Below are positions 27,064-38,120 of a stretch of DNA of 64,000 bases, one piece after another. The stretch comes from Gallionella sp. (lineage in GTDB: Bacteria; Pseudomonadota; Gammaproteobacteria; Burkholderiales; Gallionellaceae). Location: contig JAQTUP010000001.1 in the NCBI GenBank assembly GCA_028707275.1, forward strand, positions 1 through 64,000, in the 5' to 3' direction. The notes beneath the pieces were generated by a model. That model searched no databases and was not told the origin of the DNA. It saw nothing but the letters and a program-made list of their open reading frames with translations. Positions within the stretch are counted from its first letter, which is position 1, and the number at the start of each line of letters is the position of its first letter. The position numbers were made by a program, and so were the translations under genes.

Positions 27064-27762
27064 TCAATGCGTGCGATGCCAGGCCAGATGTTCATACACG
27101 CCGGACCAGTATGCACCGATACCGAAACCGAACGCAATTTCCTCGATTGGAAAAGCGCCCAGCATCACGCCGCTGAGTGCCGGAAGATTCCACACCCGCT
27201 GGATGTAGCCGGGTGCCAGAATTTCCAGCGCGGCCAGAAAGAACAGGTAAAAAACCGCAAACAGTACACCACCGGTCAGCGTTTTTCTGGCCAGATCGGG
27301 GCGGCACAGCACGCAGGACAAGGCACCGACCAGCAAAGCCGCGATGCCCGGATAGATGGGATTCCAGGGCAGAAAATACAAAGCGACGAACGCCACAAAA
27401 GGCGTGCCCAATGCTACGCGATGGAAGCGATGACGCGGGCTATTGCGTTCGTCATGGCTCATCGGTGTCAGGTGTTTTCGGGTCAGTGCGTTGTACAGCA
27501 CCGCCCCTACTCCGCCGATGCCAAAGCAAAAAATCAGGCTCTCGATGTCAAAGCCGGTGCGCTGTGCCAGATCGAACAGGCTGGGCGGATTCCAGTATTC
27601 CGGTACAAATACCGGTTCGGTCAGACCGAACAACGCGGTGAGACTGCTACTCCACACCATCAACCGGCGCTGTTCGGGCACGGCTGCGTACAACACCACC
27701 CAGGGAATCAGGAAGGCCAGCGCCCAGATCAACCAGATATATTGATCGCCGTCCGGCATCAT
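27064..27762 (-). CDS. Multi-pass membrane protein, lycopene-cyclase-domain-like
   Basis: This 232-residue protein has about six transmembrane helices in two similar halves: each ends with an acidic-plus-FGIG motif (FDIESLIFCFGIGGVGAVLY and FPIEEIAFGFGIGAYWSGVY). The PxEExxF motif and three-helix repeat resemble the CrtYc/d lycopene cyclase domain. No carotenoid genes are nearby; instead it is coupled to an ICMT-type membrane methyltransferase in a copper cluster. ATG 27762 overlaps the upstream stop (ATGA) with GGGAG upstream. The real substrate is unknown. Confidence 0.6.
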   Translation of the reverse strand: MMPDGDQYIWLIWALAFLIPWVVLYAAVPEQRRLMVWSSSLTALFGLTEPVFVPEYWNPPSLFDLAQRTGFDIESLIFCFGIGGVGAVLYNALTRKHLTPMSHDERNSPRHRFHRVALGTPFVAFVALYFLPWNPIYPGIAALLVGALSCVLCRPDLARKTLTGGVLFAVFYLFFLAALEILAPGYIQRVWNLPALSGVMLGAFPIEEIAFGFGIGAYWSGVYEHLAWHRTH

Positions 27763-28415
27763 TTTCTGCTCCCTTGTGTGAGCCCAGTCAGTTGCGGAAT
27801 GAATCCCGGCGTATGCGATGCATATTCGCGCCACTGTGCACCAAAACGTTCCGCAGCTTCCCGCTCCTCGGCACGTGCAAGTCTCACATAGACGATCAGC
27901 AGCACGGGGAACATCAGCACGGTAATCAGCGTCGGCCATTGCAGAAGAAAACCGAACATCACCAGCAAGAAGGCGACATATTGCGGATGGCGGATGCGTG
28001 CATAAGGCCCGCTGCTCGCCAGTTCATTGTGCTGCACTGCCCGGTAGAGCACAGGCCATGAAGCTGACAGCAACCAGAATCCGCCGCCGATAAACAGAAT
28101 ACTGAGCATATGAAACGGCCCGAAATGCGGATTACCGCGCCAGCCGAACATCATTTCCAGCAAATGTCCCGAATCATGCGCCAGCCAGTTCACGCCGGGA
28201 AATTTGTCGGTCAGCCAGCCGGACAGGAAATAGATGGTCAGCGGAAAGCCGTACATCTCTGTGAACAACGCCACGATGAATCCCGAATACAGACCGAGTG
28301 TGCGCCAATCGCGCCGCGACTGCGGCTTGAAGAAGCTGAAGGCAAAAAAGATAAAAAACGCCGAATTGAGGATAACCATAGGCCACAGGCCATAGTCATT
28401 TTCTGTGGGGTTCAT
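27759..28415 (-). CDS. ICMT/PEMT-type membrane methyltransferase
   Basis: This 218-residue integral membrane protein has five or six helices. The C-terminal motif GPYARIRHPQYVAFLLVMFG and the downstream REAAERFGAQWREYASHTPG form the SAM-binding signature of isoprenylcysteine carboxyl methyltransferase-like enzymes. Bacterial members methylate lipids or unknown small molecules. It overlaps both neighbours by four bases and so is translated with the DUF2933 protein and the lycopene-cyclase-like protein. Its role in metal tolerance is not known. Confidence 0.75.
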   Translation of the reverse strand: MNPTENDYGLWPMVILNSAFFIFFAFSFFKPQSRRDWRTLGLYSGFIVALFTEMYGFPLTIYFLSGWLTDKFPGVNWLAHDSGHLLEMMFGWRGNPHFGPFHMLSILFIGGGFWLLSASWPVLYRAVQHNELASSGPYARIRHPQYVAFLLVMFGFLLQWPTLITVLMFPVLLIVYVRLARAEEREAAERFGAQWREYASHTPGFIPQLTGLTQGSRK

Positions 28416-28636
28416 TTTTCACTCCTTTCGTCGTGTCCATCGTGTCCGCCATGCCCATGATGCATGAATAGATGCATCAGCGGACAGGCGAGCAGCAACA
28501 GAAATGGCAACGCGCCGAGCAGATGTGCACGGTGTTCGCTGAACAAGAAGAAGGCAGCGATCGCCAGAAACACCAGAAATATCCAATTGTAACCCCGTGG
28601 GAGACAACTGTGCCCGGCGGGCTTGTCATGTTCCAT
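28412..28636 (-). CDS. DUF2933-type small membrane protein, His-rich tail
   Basis: This 74-residue protein starts at ATG 28636 (AGGAGA upstream; an in-frame start at 28663 is weaker). It begins MEHDKPAGHSCLPRGYNWIF, has two hydrophobic helices and ends with MHLFMHHGHGGHDGHDERSE. DUF2933 proteins accompany copper/silver ATPases, and the terminal His/Gly run likely binds copper. It overlaps the ICMT gene start (ATGA). Confidence 0.72.
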   Translation of the reverse strand: MEHDKPAGHSCLPRGYNWIFLVFLAIAAFFLFSEHRAHLLGALPFLLLLACPLMHLFMHHGHGGHDGHDERSEK

Positions 28637-28676
28637 CACGCTCTCCTTTTTAAAAAAATTCACGTCATCAACAGGC

Positions 28677-31089
<2,413 letters not shown>

Positions 31090-31103
<14 letters not shown>

Positions 31104-31764
31104 AGTCTATTCCTTTCATGTTATTGGATTTTGAAGATGGAATCGTTGCCAATAGACACTTGGCTTCCACCATCTCGCGCAGCGTCGTTTCTTCCGCCAG
31201 AAATGCCTCTACGGCCAGCGGGTCGAACTGCGTGCCGCTCATTTTGATGATTTCCGCCTTGGCCTGATCGAACGACAAGGCACGGCGATAGGAACGGTCG
31301 GACGTCATCGCATCCAGCGTGTCTATCAATGCAAACAAGCGCGTGCCCAATGTCAGCTGTTCGCCCTTGAGTCCGCGCGGATAACCTGTGCCGTCGTAGC
31401 GTTCCTCATGGCTCATGATAATCTCGGCGGCCTGTTCCATGCCCGGAATCTGCGACACGATGCGGTAGCCCTTTTCCGGATGGGTGCGCATTTCCGCCCA
31501 TTCCGCTTCATTGAGCGCGCCCTGTTTCAACAGAATGGCATCGGCCACGCCGATCTTGCCGACATCGTGCAACAGCGCACCCCAGTAAATCTGCTTGAGT
31601 TGGTGCGGATCGTCGGTAAAGCGACGCGCCAGCACCTGAGTGTGACAGGCGACCCGCTTGGAGTGCGAACCTGTTTCGTGCTCGCGTATATCCAGCGCCT
31701 CGGCCAGTGCTTCGGCAAAGGCGGCGTCGGCTTGCTCTATAACTTTGCTTTCTTCGGCGTTCAT
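31090..31764 (-). CDS. HD-GYP domain protein (putative c-di-GMP phosphodiesterase)
   Basis: This 224-residue protein has a complete HD-GYP signature: [14 protein letters not shown] at 29-42, [10 protein letters not shown] at 65-73, and [20 protein letters not shown] at 118-137. HD-GYP enzymes hydrolyse cyclic di-GMP. It has no receiver or sensor domain, so it is a stand-alone catalytic unit. It sits between the MFS gene (ATG overlaps the stop) and the Cu/Ag ATPase (14-base overlap), an unusual place for a second-messenger enzyme. The last ~30 residues are unlike the family. Confidence 0.82.
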
Positions 31765-32957
31765 TATGCCCTTTCCGATTTCAAGTTAAACTCAACCCTG
31801 ACGATACTCTTCAGGTTGTTCGAGGCACGAAACGCGGCAAATGCGCCCAAACACAGCAAACCGGCTGTTATCCAGAATGGAATCGCGATATGCACGGCGA
31901 ACAACCAGCCAGCAGCGGATGACCCCACGGCATAGCCCAGACTACCAGCGGCAGTCTGTTTGCCGAGTGCAGCTCCGGAAGCCGAACCGGCCGCGAGAGA
32001 TATCAGATAAGTAAGCGCCGTAATCAGCAAGCCGGAAGCTGCGGCAATCAACCCTATGCCCATCATCATCATTGGCAAACTTGTCGCGTAAGGCAACAAC
32101 GCTATCCCAACCGCCATTACCATCAGGGCTGGTGCCAATAAGTTGCTGCCTACCCGCTGAATCAGCGGTGTGAGCAGAAATACCTGCACCAGAATCATGA
32201 CCAGGCTGCATTCGATAAACATCCAGCCGATTTCGCGCGGTTGCAGGCTCAAGACCTGTTGCCCGAGCAAAGCCATTCCCACTTCATAACTACCCAATCC
32301 AAGCATGACCAACAGCGACAATACCAACAACAAGCTCTGCGCGTTCCGCTGCGACTCCTTTTTGATACCCAGACGCGATGCACTATCTGGCAGAAAACGA
32401 TAGGCCGCCAGCCAGACCAGGCCGCTTAACCCGGCGGCGACGTAGAACGGCAACATCAACGCCACAGTTGTCGAGACCATCGTGACCGATGCCAACAATC
32501 CGCTCAACATAGAACCGAACATAAAACCCAGCGCACTGGTCGCACTCAACCATGCGAACGCCTGTGAACGCGTGCGCGATGTACTCATCTCCCCTACCAA
32601 TGCCAACACCACCGGCAGCACTGCCACCGCGAATACACCGGCAAGCGCCCGTGCGCTGTAAATCAGCACTAAATCTGGCGCTAGGGCAAACAACACCATC
32701 GCAACACTAAAGCCTGCAAGGCCGATTAAAATGACCGTCCTTCTGCCAATGCGGTCAGAAATGTATCCCCACAGCGGGGCGAACAAAAATAATGCCAGCA
32801 TATACACCCCGGTTAACATTCCGGTGTGCCAGGAAATTCTGGCTCGCTCCGCCACGCCGATTGCATCGGCCAAGACGAACGGCAAAACCGGCAACACCAC
32901 CCCGTAGCCCAGCGACACCACAAACACCGCCGCGAGCGGTAGAGCCAGACGCTTCAT
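31764..32957 (-). CDS. MFS-family efflux transporter
   Basis: This 397-residue transporter has about twelve helices. MKRLALPLAAVFVVSLGYGV opens it, and the MFS loop motif is PLWGYISDRIGRRTVILIGL between helices 2 and 3. The C-terminal half repeats the pattern (LGKQTAAGSLGYAVGSSAAG). The ORF is open to 33200, but ATG 32957 gives a normal MFS N-terminus. The substrate is unknown; the neighbours suggest a metal, chelate or drug exporter. It is coupled to the HD-GYP gene. A broken ferredoxin reductase gene lies upstream. Confidence 0.78.
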   Translation of the reverse strand: MKRLALPLAAVFVVSLGYGVVLPVLPFVLADAIGVAERARISWHTGMLTGVYMLALFLFAPLWGYISDRIGRRTVILIGLAGFSVAMVLFALAPDLVLIYSARALAGVFAVAVLPVVLALVGEMSTSRTRSQAFAWLSATSALGFMFGSMLSGLLASVTMVSTTVALMLPFYVAAGLSGLVWLAAYRFLPDSASRLGIKKESQRNAQSLLLVLSLLVMLGLGSYEVGMALLGQQVLSLQPREIGWMFIECSLVMILVQVFLLTPLIQRVGSNLLAPALMVMAVGIALLPYATSLPMMMMGIGLIAAASGLLITALTYLISLAAGSASGAALGKQTAAGSLGYAVGSSAAGWLFAVHIAIPFWITAGLLCLGAFAAFRASNNLKSIVRVEFNLKSERA

Positions 32958-33088
32958 GTCCGCCCCGCCAGAATTCCCGGCGGCCTTGGTGTGTCCGCCG
33001 ACTGACGTTGCGTATTGATGTGAGCCAACCATTGAAACAACAGTTCGTACATAATTTCCCTTGAATAAAACATGCTCTTTTCCATCAG

Positions 33089-33415
33089 CTACCAATAACT
33101 TTCCAGCGTTACGTGACCAGGATCGTTGCGCCGGTTTTTCTTCAAACCGCGCACCAGCAATGCTTCGCCTGTGTCGCGCAACATGTCCGGATTGCCGCAT
33201 AGCATGACCTGTGAATTTTGCGTTGTAAGCGCAACACCAGCCCTGACTTCAAGCCGACTATCTGCAATCGCTTCCGGGATGCGCGCCTACAACGCAAAGT
33301 CCATCGCTTCGCGGCTGACAAAAGGTACGAAACAGAACTGTTCGCCATGTTGTTGAGCGAAATTGCGGATGGTTTCACTGTAAGCCAGCTCCTCTGCATA
33401 GTGCACTGCGTGTAC
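33089..33415 (-). pseudogene. Ferredoxin-NADP reductase (fpr) C-terminal remnant
   Basis: The minus strand encodes VHAVHYAEELAYSETIRNFA then FCFVPFVSREAMDFAL and a TAG. After a frame change it encodes RIPEAIADSRLEVRAGVALT and CGNPDMLRDTGEALLVRGLK, ending NDPGHVTLESYW and TAG. This is the C-terminal NADP-binding half of Fpr-type reductases. The N-terminal FAD half is absent and a frameshift lies near 33285, so it is a dead fragment. Confidence 0.72.
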
Positions 33416-33537
33416 TTACACGCGTCGACCAGATTTTTCCAGCGAGATGGCAGCAGAGAGCCCGCAGGCCCCCGCGTCGCCTATCTAGATTAGATCAGTC
33501 TGTATTACTCCGTCATCTACAGCTCTCTCTACTCTAG

Positions 33538-33723
33538 TCATTTATGACTGCCGCAGCACGAGTGGTCAGCCGTGGCTGCACCGCTCGTGTACTTCTCGGG
33601 GTTGGCGACAAACGCCTTGTGGCAGATATCCGAGCAAAAGTAGTACACCTGCCCGCCATATTCTGCTTTGCCCGCTGCCTTCTCAGATTCCACGTTCATC
33701 TTGCATACTGGATCGGTTGCCAT
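33538..33723 (-). CDS. Small YHS-domain protein
   Basis: This 61-residue protein starts at ATG 33723 with GGAG upstream (the in-frame start at 33753 is less likely). It is a single YHS domain: MATDPVCKMNVESEKAAGKA, then YYFCSDICHKAFVANPEKYT, with a Cys-rich end (HSCCGSHK). It probably binds Cu or Zn in the cytosol. It resembles the N-terminal domain of the Cu/Ag ATPase at 28677-31103, for which it may act as a metal shuttle. Confidence 0.75.
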   Translation of the reverse strand: MATDPVCKMNVESEKAAGKAEYGGQVYYFCSDICHKAFVANPEKYTSGAATADHSCCGSHK

Positions 33724-33859
33724 TTCTATTCTCCTTATCATCATCGTTGCCACAAACTTTTACAAACGCCGAATCCAGAGGCAACACATCTGGAATCGGC
33801 TCAAACGCTTAAGCTGTTAACGGTGGCACGGCATTTACCCCGGCTCTATGCGGCTGCAA

Positions 33860-34120
33860 CTAACCGTTATCCCAGCGCCGCTTGAGAAGGTTATAGATCG
33901 GCACATACACCAGCCCGGCATACACGCCATACAGAAAACTCTCGACCAGCCCCAGTAGAAAACCCCACCAGGTAAGCCACTTGAACGCCGGCAGCAACTG
34001 TTCGAGAAGCGTGTGCATGTGCAGCGTCTCTGGTGTGGACAGACCATAGCTCACGCATGCGACGAACGTGACCGCGCACCACAAGCCCAATGTCCAGCAA
34101 ACGAGTTTGATATTCAGCAT
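33860..34120 (-). CDS. DUF5676-type small membrane protein
   Basis: This 86-residue protein has two hydrophobic helices (KLVCWTLGLWCAVTFVACVS and FKWLTWWGFLLGLVESFLYG), then VYAGLVYVPIYNLL. This matches the DUF5676 pattern of membrane proteins common in copper and heavy-metal clusters; the function is unknown. It is followed upstream by a small Gly/His-rich membrane protein 12 bases away. Confidence 0.65.
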   Translation of the reverse strand: MLNIKLVCWTLGLWCAVTFVACVSYGLSTPETLHMHTLLEQLLPAFKWLTWWGFLLGLVESFLYGVYAGLVYVPIYNLLKRRWDNG

Positions 34121-34132
34121 GATTATTCCTTC

Positions 34133-34306
34133 TCAGTGATGACGATTTTGTGACCGGCCCTTGCCCGGCTGTTTCCCATCTGACGGACGTTGATCCCCGC
34201 CGCCATGCCCACCGTGACCACCATGGCCTCCGTGGCCGAACATGTGCATCCCGACAAACACCACGAACACTACAATCCACACCCAGTTTTGCACTATCCA
34301 GTCCAT
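34133..34306 (-). CDS. 57-residue membrane protein with Gly/His repeat tail
   Basis: ATG 34306 with GAGGAG upstream opens a 57-codon frame that begins MDWIVQNWVWIVVFVVFVGM, one transmembrane helix. Then come HMFGHGGHGGHGGHGGG and a basic end. The helix-plus-(HGG)n design matches DUF2933-like copper-island proteins such as that at 28412 and the start of the YHS protein at 35125. It is shorter than most gene callers' cut-offs. Metal binding by the tail is inferred. Confidence 0.65.
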   Translation of the reverse strand: MDWIVQNWVWIVVFVVFVGMHMFGHGGHGGHGGHGGGDQRPSDGKQPGKGRSQNRHH

Positions 34307-34376
34307 ACCAATCTCCTCATTAACCGTTGCATCTATCTCTGCCAGCCACTAATTGAGCAGCACCCTTTTCACAACC

Positions 34377-35033
34377 TCATGCACCGTGTTGTAGCGAGTC
34401 TGCACTGCGCTGTTTCACCGAGGAGATGTGCAGATAAATGACTGCACTTAATATCGCAGCAAAGAAGCACCATACGGAGAAAAATGCCTCGGTGTAAAAC
34501 CAGACCGCCACCATAAAAAGCACTAACGCCAGAACGCCGAACAACCTGATGAGCTTATGGCTCGAAAAGGAAGAAGTTGCACAGGTTGCCGCCAGATAGA
34601 GCACCATGACCGCAGCCTCATAAAAATGCGGGGAAACGTACACCATGTTCTTATCAATTTCTGACGTGACCGGATACTTGATAACCAGATAAAGCAGATA
34701 CAAGCCGACCGTAACGCCGATGAGCTGGAATACCATCATCACCTTTTTTCGCCAGGCTACGGTTTCCACCAATCCAATAGCAAATGGCACATACATCGGC
34801 CATAGCACATGTGAGAACATCGTGAACGCATACGTCATAGTCACATTGAGCAACGGTGCTTCAAAGCGGAATGACAGCCAAAGCATGCCCTCGATGATTT
34901 GCTGAATCCCGAATATAAGCGGAATCATCGCAAACGGAATCTCTGCCCTGCGCGACACTTTTTTCAGCGTCAGCACACCGATTGCGGACAATGAGACTCC
35001 GGCTATGAAACTTGCGGTTGCGGAAAAACACAT
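34377..35033 (-). CDS. DUF6629-type membrane protein
   Basis: This 218-residue protein has about seven helices. The start MCFSATASFIAGVSLSAIGV is the very characteristic N-terminus of the DUF6629 family, and FGIQQIIEGMLWLSFRF also fits. The family has no known function. Here it is part of the copper cluster, between two small metal-binding membrane proteins on the same strand. Confidence 0.72.
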   Translation of the reverse strand: MCFSATASFIAGVSLSAIGVLTLKKVSRRAEIPFAMIPLIFGIQQIIEGMLWLSFRFEAPLLNVTMTYAFTMFSHVLWPMYVPFAIGLVETVAWRKKVMMVFQLIGVTVGLYLLYLVIKYPVTSEIDKNMVYVSPHFYEAAVMVLYLAATCATSSFSSHKLIRLFGVLALVLFMVAVWFYTEAFFSVWCFFAAILSAVIYLHISSVKQRSADSLQHGA

Positions 35034-35124
35034 CGTGCCTGGTTCCTTTCATGCCGGGCGGAAAGCCCCGCGCGCTATCGGGGAGTATGCCTGAACCGGG
35101 TAAATTCGCACGCGAATTAACACT

Positions 35125-35481
35125 TTAGCAGCCATGATGATGTGATTTGTGTGGTTGCTGCTCAGCTTGCTCCGCACCAGCATATTGCGCTGGATCAGCC
35201 TCGAAGATAGTCCGATTTTCTGCCGAGCCAAAGTAATAGGTTTTTCCGTGATACACGGAGGTCAAGGCAGTCGCACTGTCCAGCGTGGCCTTATTAACCG
35301 GGTCAATTGCGGTGCCGACAGATTTGTTTTCTTCCGCATGAGATGGCATCTGGCTGCCATGATCGCCATGACTTTCATGACCTTTCATTCCGCCCCCCAT
35401 GCCGCATCCGCCACGACGCATCATGTAAAAGAACCCGACGGCAAGTAATATCCATAACCAGTTTTGTGTAAGCCATTGCAT
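35125..35481 (-). CDS. Membrane-anchored YHS-domain protein, Met/His linker
   Basis: This 118-residue protein has an N-terminal helix (MQWLTQNWLWILLAVGFFYM), then a Gly/Met/His linker (GGCGMGGGMKGHESHGDHGS). A YHS-like domain follows (TAIDPVNKATLDSATALTSV, YYFGSAENRTIFEADPAQYA), in which the usual cysteines are replaced by Asn and Ser. It ends KSHHHGC. AAGGAG precedes ATG. Loss of the YHS cysteines suggests altered metal chemistry. Confidence 0.7.
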   Translation of the reverse strand: MQWLTQNWLWILLAVGFFYMMRRGGCGMGGGMKGHESHGDHGSQMPSHAEENKSVGTAIDPVNKATLDSATALTSVYHGKTYYFGSAENRTIFEADPAQYAGAEQAEQQPHKSHHHGC

Positions 35482-35829
35482 GATAAATCTCCTTATTTCA
35501 GATGTTATGTTGCGTTGAAGACATCATAGTTTCAGCGTGCTGTTGATAAAGATCATTCCGCATGAAACGAGAACGTCGTTTGACCACGCCCCGTATGCAT
35601 TTCAGAGCCATCCCACAAACAGATATGGATAGATTCCTCAAAATCCCGGAACAGACGATTCAATAGCCATTCACACCAGTTCAATACCGGGCATGACAGG
35701 CGGTAAAACTATTTCTGTAGAGGTTGTCATTTCACTGATTTCCTTTTTCCAATAGCTTGGAGAAACGCTAATCCAGTAGCCCGGGTTGGCGAACTGCGAC
35801 CAACCCGGGCTGCCTATGCTCAATTGTGG
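35482..35829. other. Intergenic region with a possible 19-codon ORF
   Basis: No convincing gene was seen in this 348-base gap. A minus-strand 19-codon ORF at 35671-35730 (MTTSTEIVLPPVMPGIELV) has AAAAGGAAA upstream and could be a leader peptide or the start of a broken gene. A GC-rich inverted repeat near 35779-35812 (AGCCCGGGTTGG ... CCAACCCGGGCT) could be a terminator or a small palindromic repeat downstream of the DUF2934 gene. Confidence 0.4.
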
Positions 35830-36060
35830 CTACAACTTGCCCTCAGCCAACAACTGATCTACTTCTGCTTCTGCGGCCAGCCAGTTGTCAACATCACAGC
35901 AGTGGCCGGATTGGTTTTTCTCGGCGATGTGATAGGCAGCAACCTCAATGCAGTGATGTCGTTGCTCTTCGTTCAACCCGCTTTCGTTCCCGGATTTGCT
36001 GCATTGTGCTTCGGTATCGTGTTCGGCTTTGTCGCACTTTGCTTCGGTACTTTTACTCAT
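35830..36060 (-). CDS. DUF2934-like protein
   Basis: This 76-residue protein starts at ATG 36060 with AGGGGA upstream. After a charged, Cys-containing N-terminus (STEAKCDKAEHDTEAQCSKS) comes IEVAAYHIAEKNQSGHCCDV then DNWLAAEAEVDQLL. This is the DUF2934 signature (a short helical motif with D/N-W-L-x-A-E). Function is unknown. The extra cysteines and histidines may bind metal. It lies downstream of the merR-type gene and probably shares its transcript. Confidence 0.68.
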   Translation of the reverse strand: MSKSTEAKCDKAEHDTEAQCSKSGNESGLNEEQRHHCIEVAAYHIAEKNQSGHCCDVDNWLAAEAEVDQLLAEGKL

Positions 36061-36196
36061 GGTTTTCCCCTTGTATCACGCTGCATTTGCTTGAATGAAG
36101 GCATGTCACTTCCACCTTCCCTGATACTGCCGTTGCTACACCTGCCTGCTACACCTGCCTGCTGCGTGCACGTTAAACCCGCGTGCAGCACACAGG

Positions 36197-36607
36197 TCAA
36201 TCTTCCACAGCAAACTTTTCGATCAGGTGGCAAATGGCATTTCCATCCGGCATTCCGTCCGGCATATGCGCCCATTGCGCTACCGCCTGTTCCATGCGTG
36301 CCTGCAATTTCTGCAAATCCTGTAGCTTGAGGCGATTCTCCTGAAGGCGCTGCTGCATGATCTGTCGCACCTGCGGACAAGGCGAGTGGCCACAATTGCT
36401 CTTCAGCAGAATATCGCTGACATCCGCCAAGCTGAATCCCAGTAGTCGCGCCTTGCGGATGAACAATAAACGGGCTATGTCACTCTGGCTGTAACACTTA
36501 TAGCCGTTGCTTGTGTTGCGGGTGGGCGCAAGCAAACCTGTGCGCGTGTAGTGCCGCACGGTATCGGCGGTCACCCCGGCGCGCCTGGCAAGTTCTGAGA
36601 CATTCAT
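36197..36607 (-). CDS. MerR-family metal-responsive regulator
   Basis: This 136-residue regulator has an N-terminal helix-turn-helix (MNVSELARRAGVTADTVRHY), the wing region (GLLAPTRNTSNGYKCYSQSD), a dimerisation coiled coil, and a C-terminal AICHLIEKFAVED. The cysteines C72, C77 and C126 are candidate metal ligands; the pattern is not exactly that of CueR or ZntR. Start ATG 36607 has AAGGAG upstream. It probably controls one of the flanking copper operons; no canonical MerR operator was identified by eye. Confidence 0.78.
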   Translation of the reverse strand: MNVSELARRAGVTADTVRHYTRTGLLAPTRNTSNGYKCYSQSDIARLLFIRKARLLGFSLADVSDILLKSNCGHSPCPQVRQIMQQRLQENRLKLQDLQKLQARMEQAVAQWAHMPDGMPDGNAICHLIEKFAVED

Positions 36608-36926
36608 ATGCTTCTCCTTGTTAAACAACCATGGGCAAACGTTTGAATCAGTACGGCCATCATGATCTGCAACTCCTGTTTACAATGTTGATCTGGCAAG
36701 ATTGCGCTACAATTTCGAATCGGGATGAGGTATCGAAACCCACTCGCCTTTCAACAAGCGCAAGGCGAACGGGATTCAAACTTCATCTGGCCGTATATAC
36801 AGTTATTTACTTGATCCCCTCAAAATATCGGCTGATATTCTCGATTACGAAAGCGGATATTCACAAAATTCAGCAACTTAATTTCCACCTTTGCGAGAAA
36901 GATGATTTTTTGAGGGTTCTGACGTT
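36608..36926. other. Intergenic region upstream of merR
   Basis: This is a 319-base AT-rich gap between the merR-type start and the stop of the next minus-strand gene. It should hold the regulator's promoter. No clear MerR-type dyad with 19-20-bp spacing, terminator or small gene could be picked out. Confidence 0.35.
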
Positions 36927-37187
36927 TCAGTTCTTCTCTTTCATATGATCGTGCCGATTTTTTGGTATTTCCTTGTGCATATCCGGCTTCGACTCGGACA
37001 TAGGCATACCGGTTTTCTCTTCCATATGGTTGTGTCTCTTTAATGTTTTTTTCACCTCACCCTTTTCAGTTTTAACTGCCTCAGTTTTTTCCGTTACGGC
37101 GTTGGTATCGTGTTCATCTAAGGCAAATGCTGTTGTAGAAAAAACAGCAATAAACATGGTCACAAATAATATAGGTATAAATTTCAT
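36927..37187 (-). CDS. Small secreted Met/His/Lys-rich protein
   Basis: This 86-residue protein has a signal peptide (MKFIPILFVTMFIAVFSTTA then FA). The mature part is highly charged and has HNHMEEKTGMPMSESKPDMH and NRHDHMKEKN, Met/His motifs suited to binding Cu(I)/Ag(I) or Cu(II) in the periplasm. TTAGGAG precedes ATG. It shares the EKxGMPM motif with the larger protein at 37358-37834, so the two are probably paralogues. No named family is recognised. Confidence 0.62.
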   Translation of the reverse strand: MKFIPILFVTMFIAVFSTTAFALDEHDTNAVTEKTEAVKTEKGEVKKTLKRHNHMEEKTGMPMSESKPDMHKEIPKNRHDHMKEKN

Positions 37188-37357
37188 TTCAATCTCCTAA
37201 CAACTTAATGAATTGATGGTTATAGGTATTTCAAAAATTTGCTACAAAATGATTTTAAAATTCAAATGGCAAATTCACCTCTCATTCTCACTGCTTCAAA
37301 ACAACTCAAATTTAGTACATGGATACAATTTAGCTGGAGTGGTAATTACCAATCAAT

Positions 37358-37834
37358 CTAGTGTTGATCCAGATCGTGTATTTGTCTGTCGTTCTGCTTT
37401 TCCTTTGCAGTCGCAGGTTTTGTCATGGGCATGCCAGCCTTTTCTTTCATGCTGTTTTGCGTATCCATATCGTGCATCTGCTTATCCATGCCTGACGCAG
37501 GCTTCATCTCGGGCATGCCAGCCTTTTGTTTCATGCCGTTATGTTTGTCCAGATCATGCATCTGGTTATCGCCGGACATATCTATACCATCCCCGTGTTT
37601 CTTCATGCCTTCTGCCTTTTGTGGATGCATGTCTTTACCGTGCATCATTTTCATGTGCTCGTGCATGTCCATATTCTTCATGGAATCATTCCCGGCGTCT
37701 GTTGCGGCCTTCTGTTCTTTAACAACGGCAGATTTTTCGGCCTTGGCATCAGGATGATGTTCTTCGTTGGCGAATACGGCGGAAGCAGCGAACGCGCTCA
37801 GTGTGACAACAAGCAAAGTGGTCTTCAGTTTCAT
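37358..37834 (-). CDS. Secreted Met/His-rich repeat protein (putative periplasmic copper sponge)
   Basis: This 158-residue protein has a signal peptide (to about ASAVFA), then a Met/His-rich stretch (NMDMHEHMKMMHGKDMH). Two and a half repeats follow, of the form MHDxDxxNxMKxKAGMPxxKP (about residues 91-158), the last ending RQIHDLDQH. Methionine-histidine repeats are known copper and silver ligands (compare SilE, PcoE and CopB N-termini). TTAGGAG precedes ATG. It lies between the DUF2231 protein and its small paralogue. Its family is unrecognised, and binding is inferred. Confidence 0.65.
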   Translation of the reverse strand: MKLKTTLLVVTLSAFAASAVFANEEHHPDAKAEKSAVVKEQKAATDAGNDSMKNMDMHEHMKMMHGKDMHPQKAEGMKKHGDGIDMSGDNQMHDLDKHNGMKQKAGMPEMKPASGMDKQMHDMDTQNSMKEKAGMPMTKPATAKEKQNDRQIHDLDQH

Positions 37835-38120
37835 GTGATTCTCCTAACAGTTTGATTAAATTAAATTTACCGTAACAAATTAATGCAAATCAGAATTTCC
37901 TCCTTTCCAGTTGTTGTCACCGTTTAATCTGCATGTCCATCTTTCACGGGTAGCACTTCTGACGAAGCTAGCTGTCCATAATTGCAGCGCATCTCCCAAC
38001 GTCGTTGCAGAACCGTTCTGCAAAAGTTGTGGCGACACGCATCAGACCTCCCCGTCGTTGCCGTGCTCAATAATTGACAACTGCATTAATCCCCGTGCGA
38101 ATTTTTCATGGCTTTACTTT

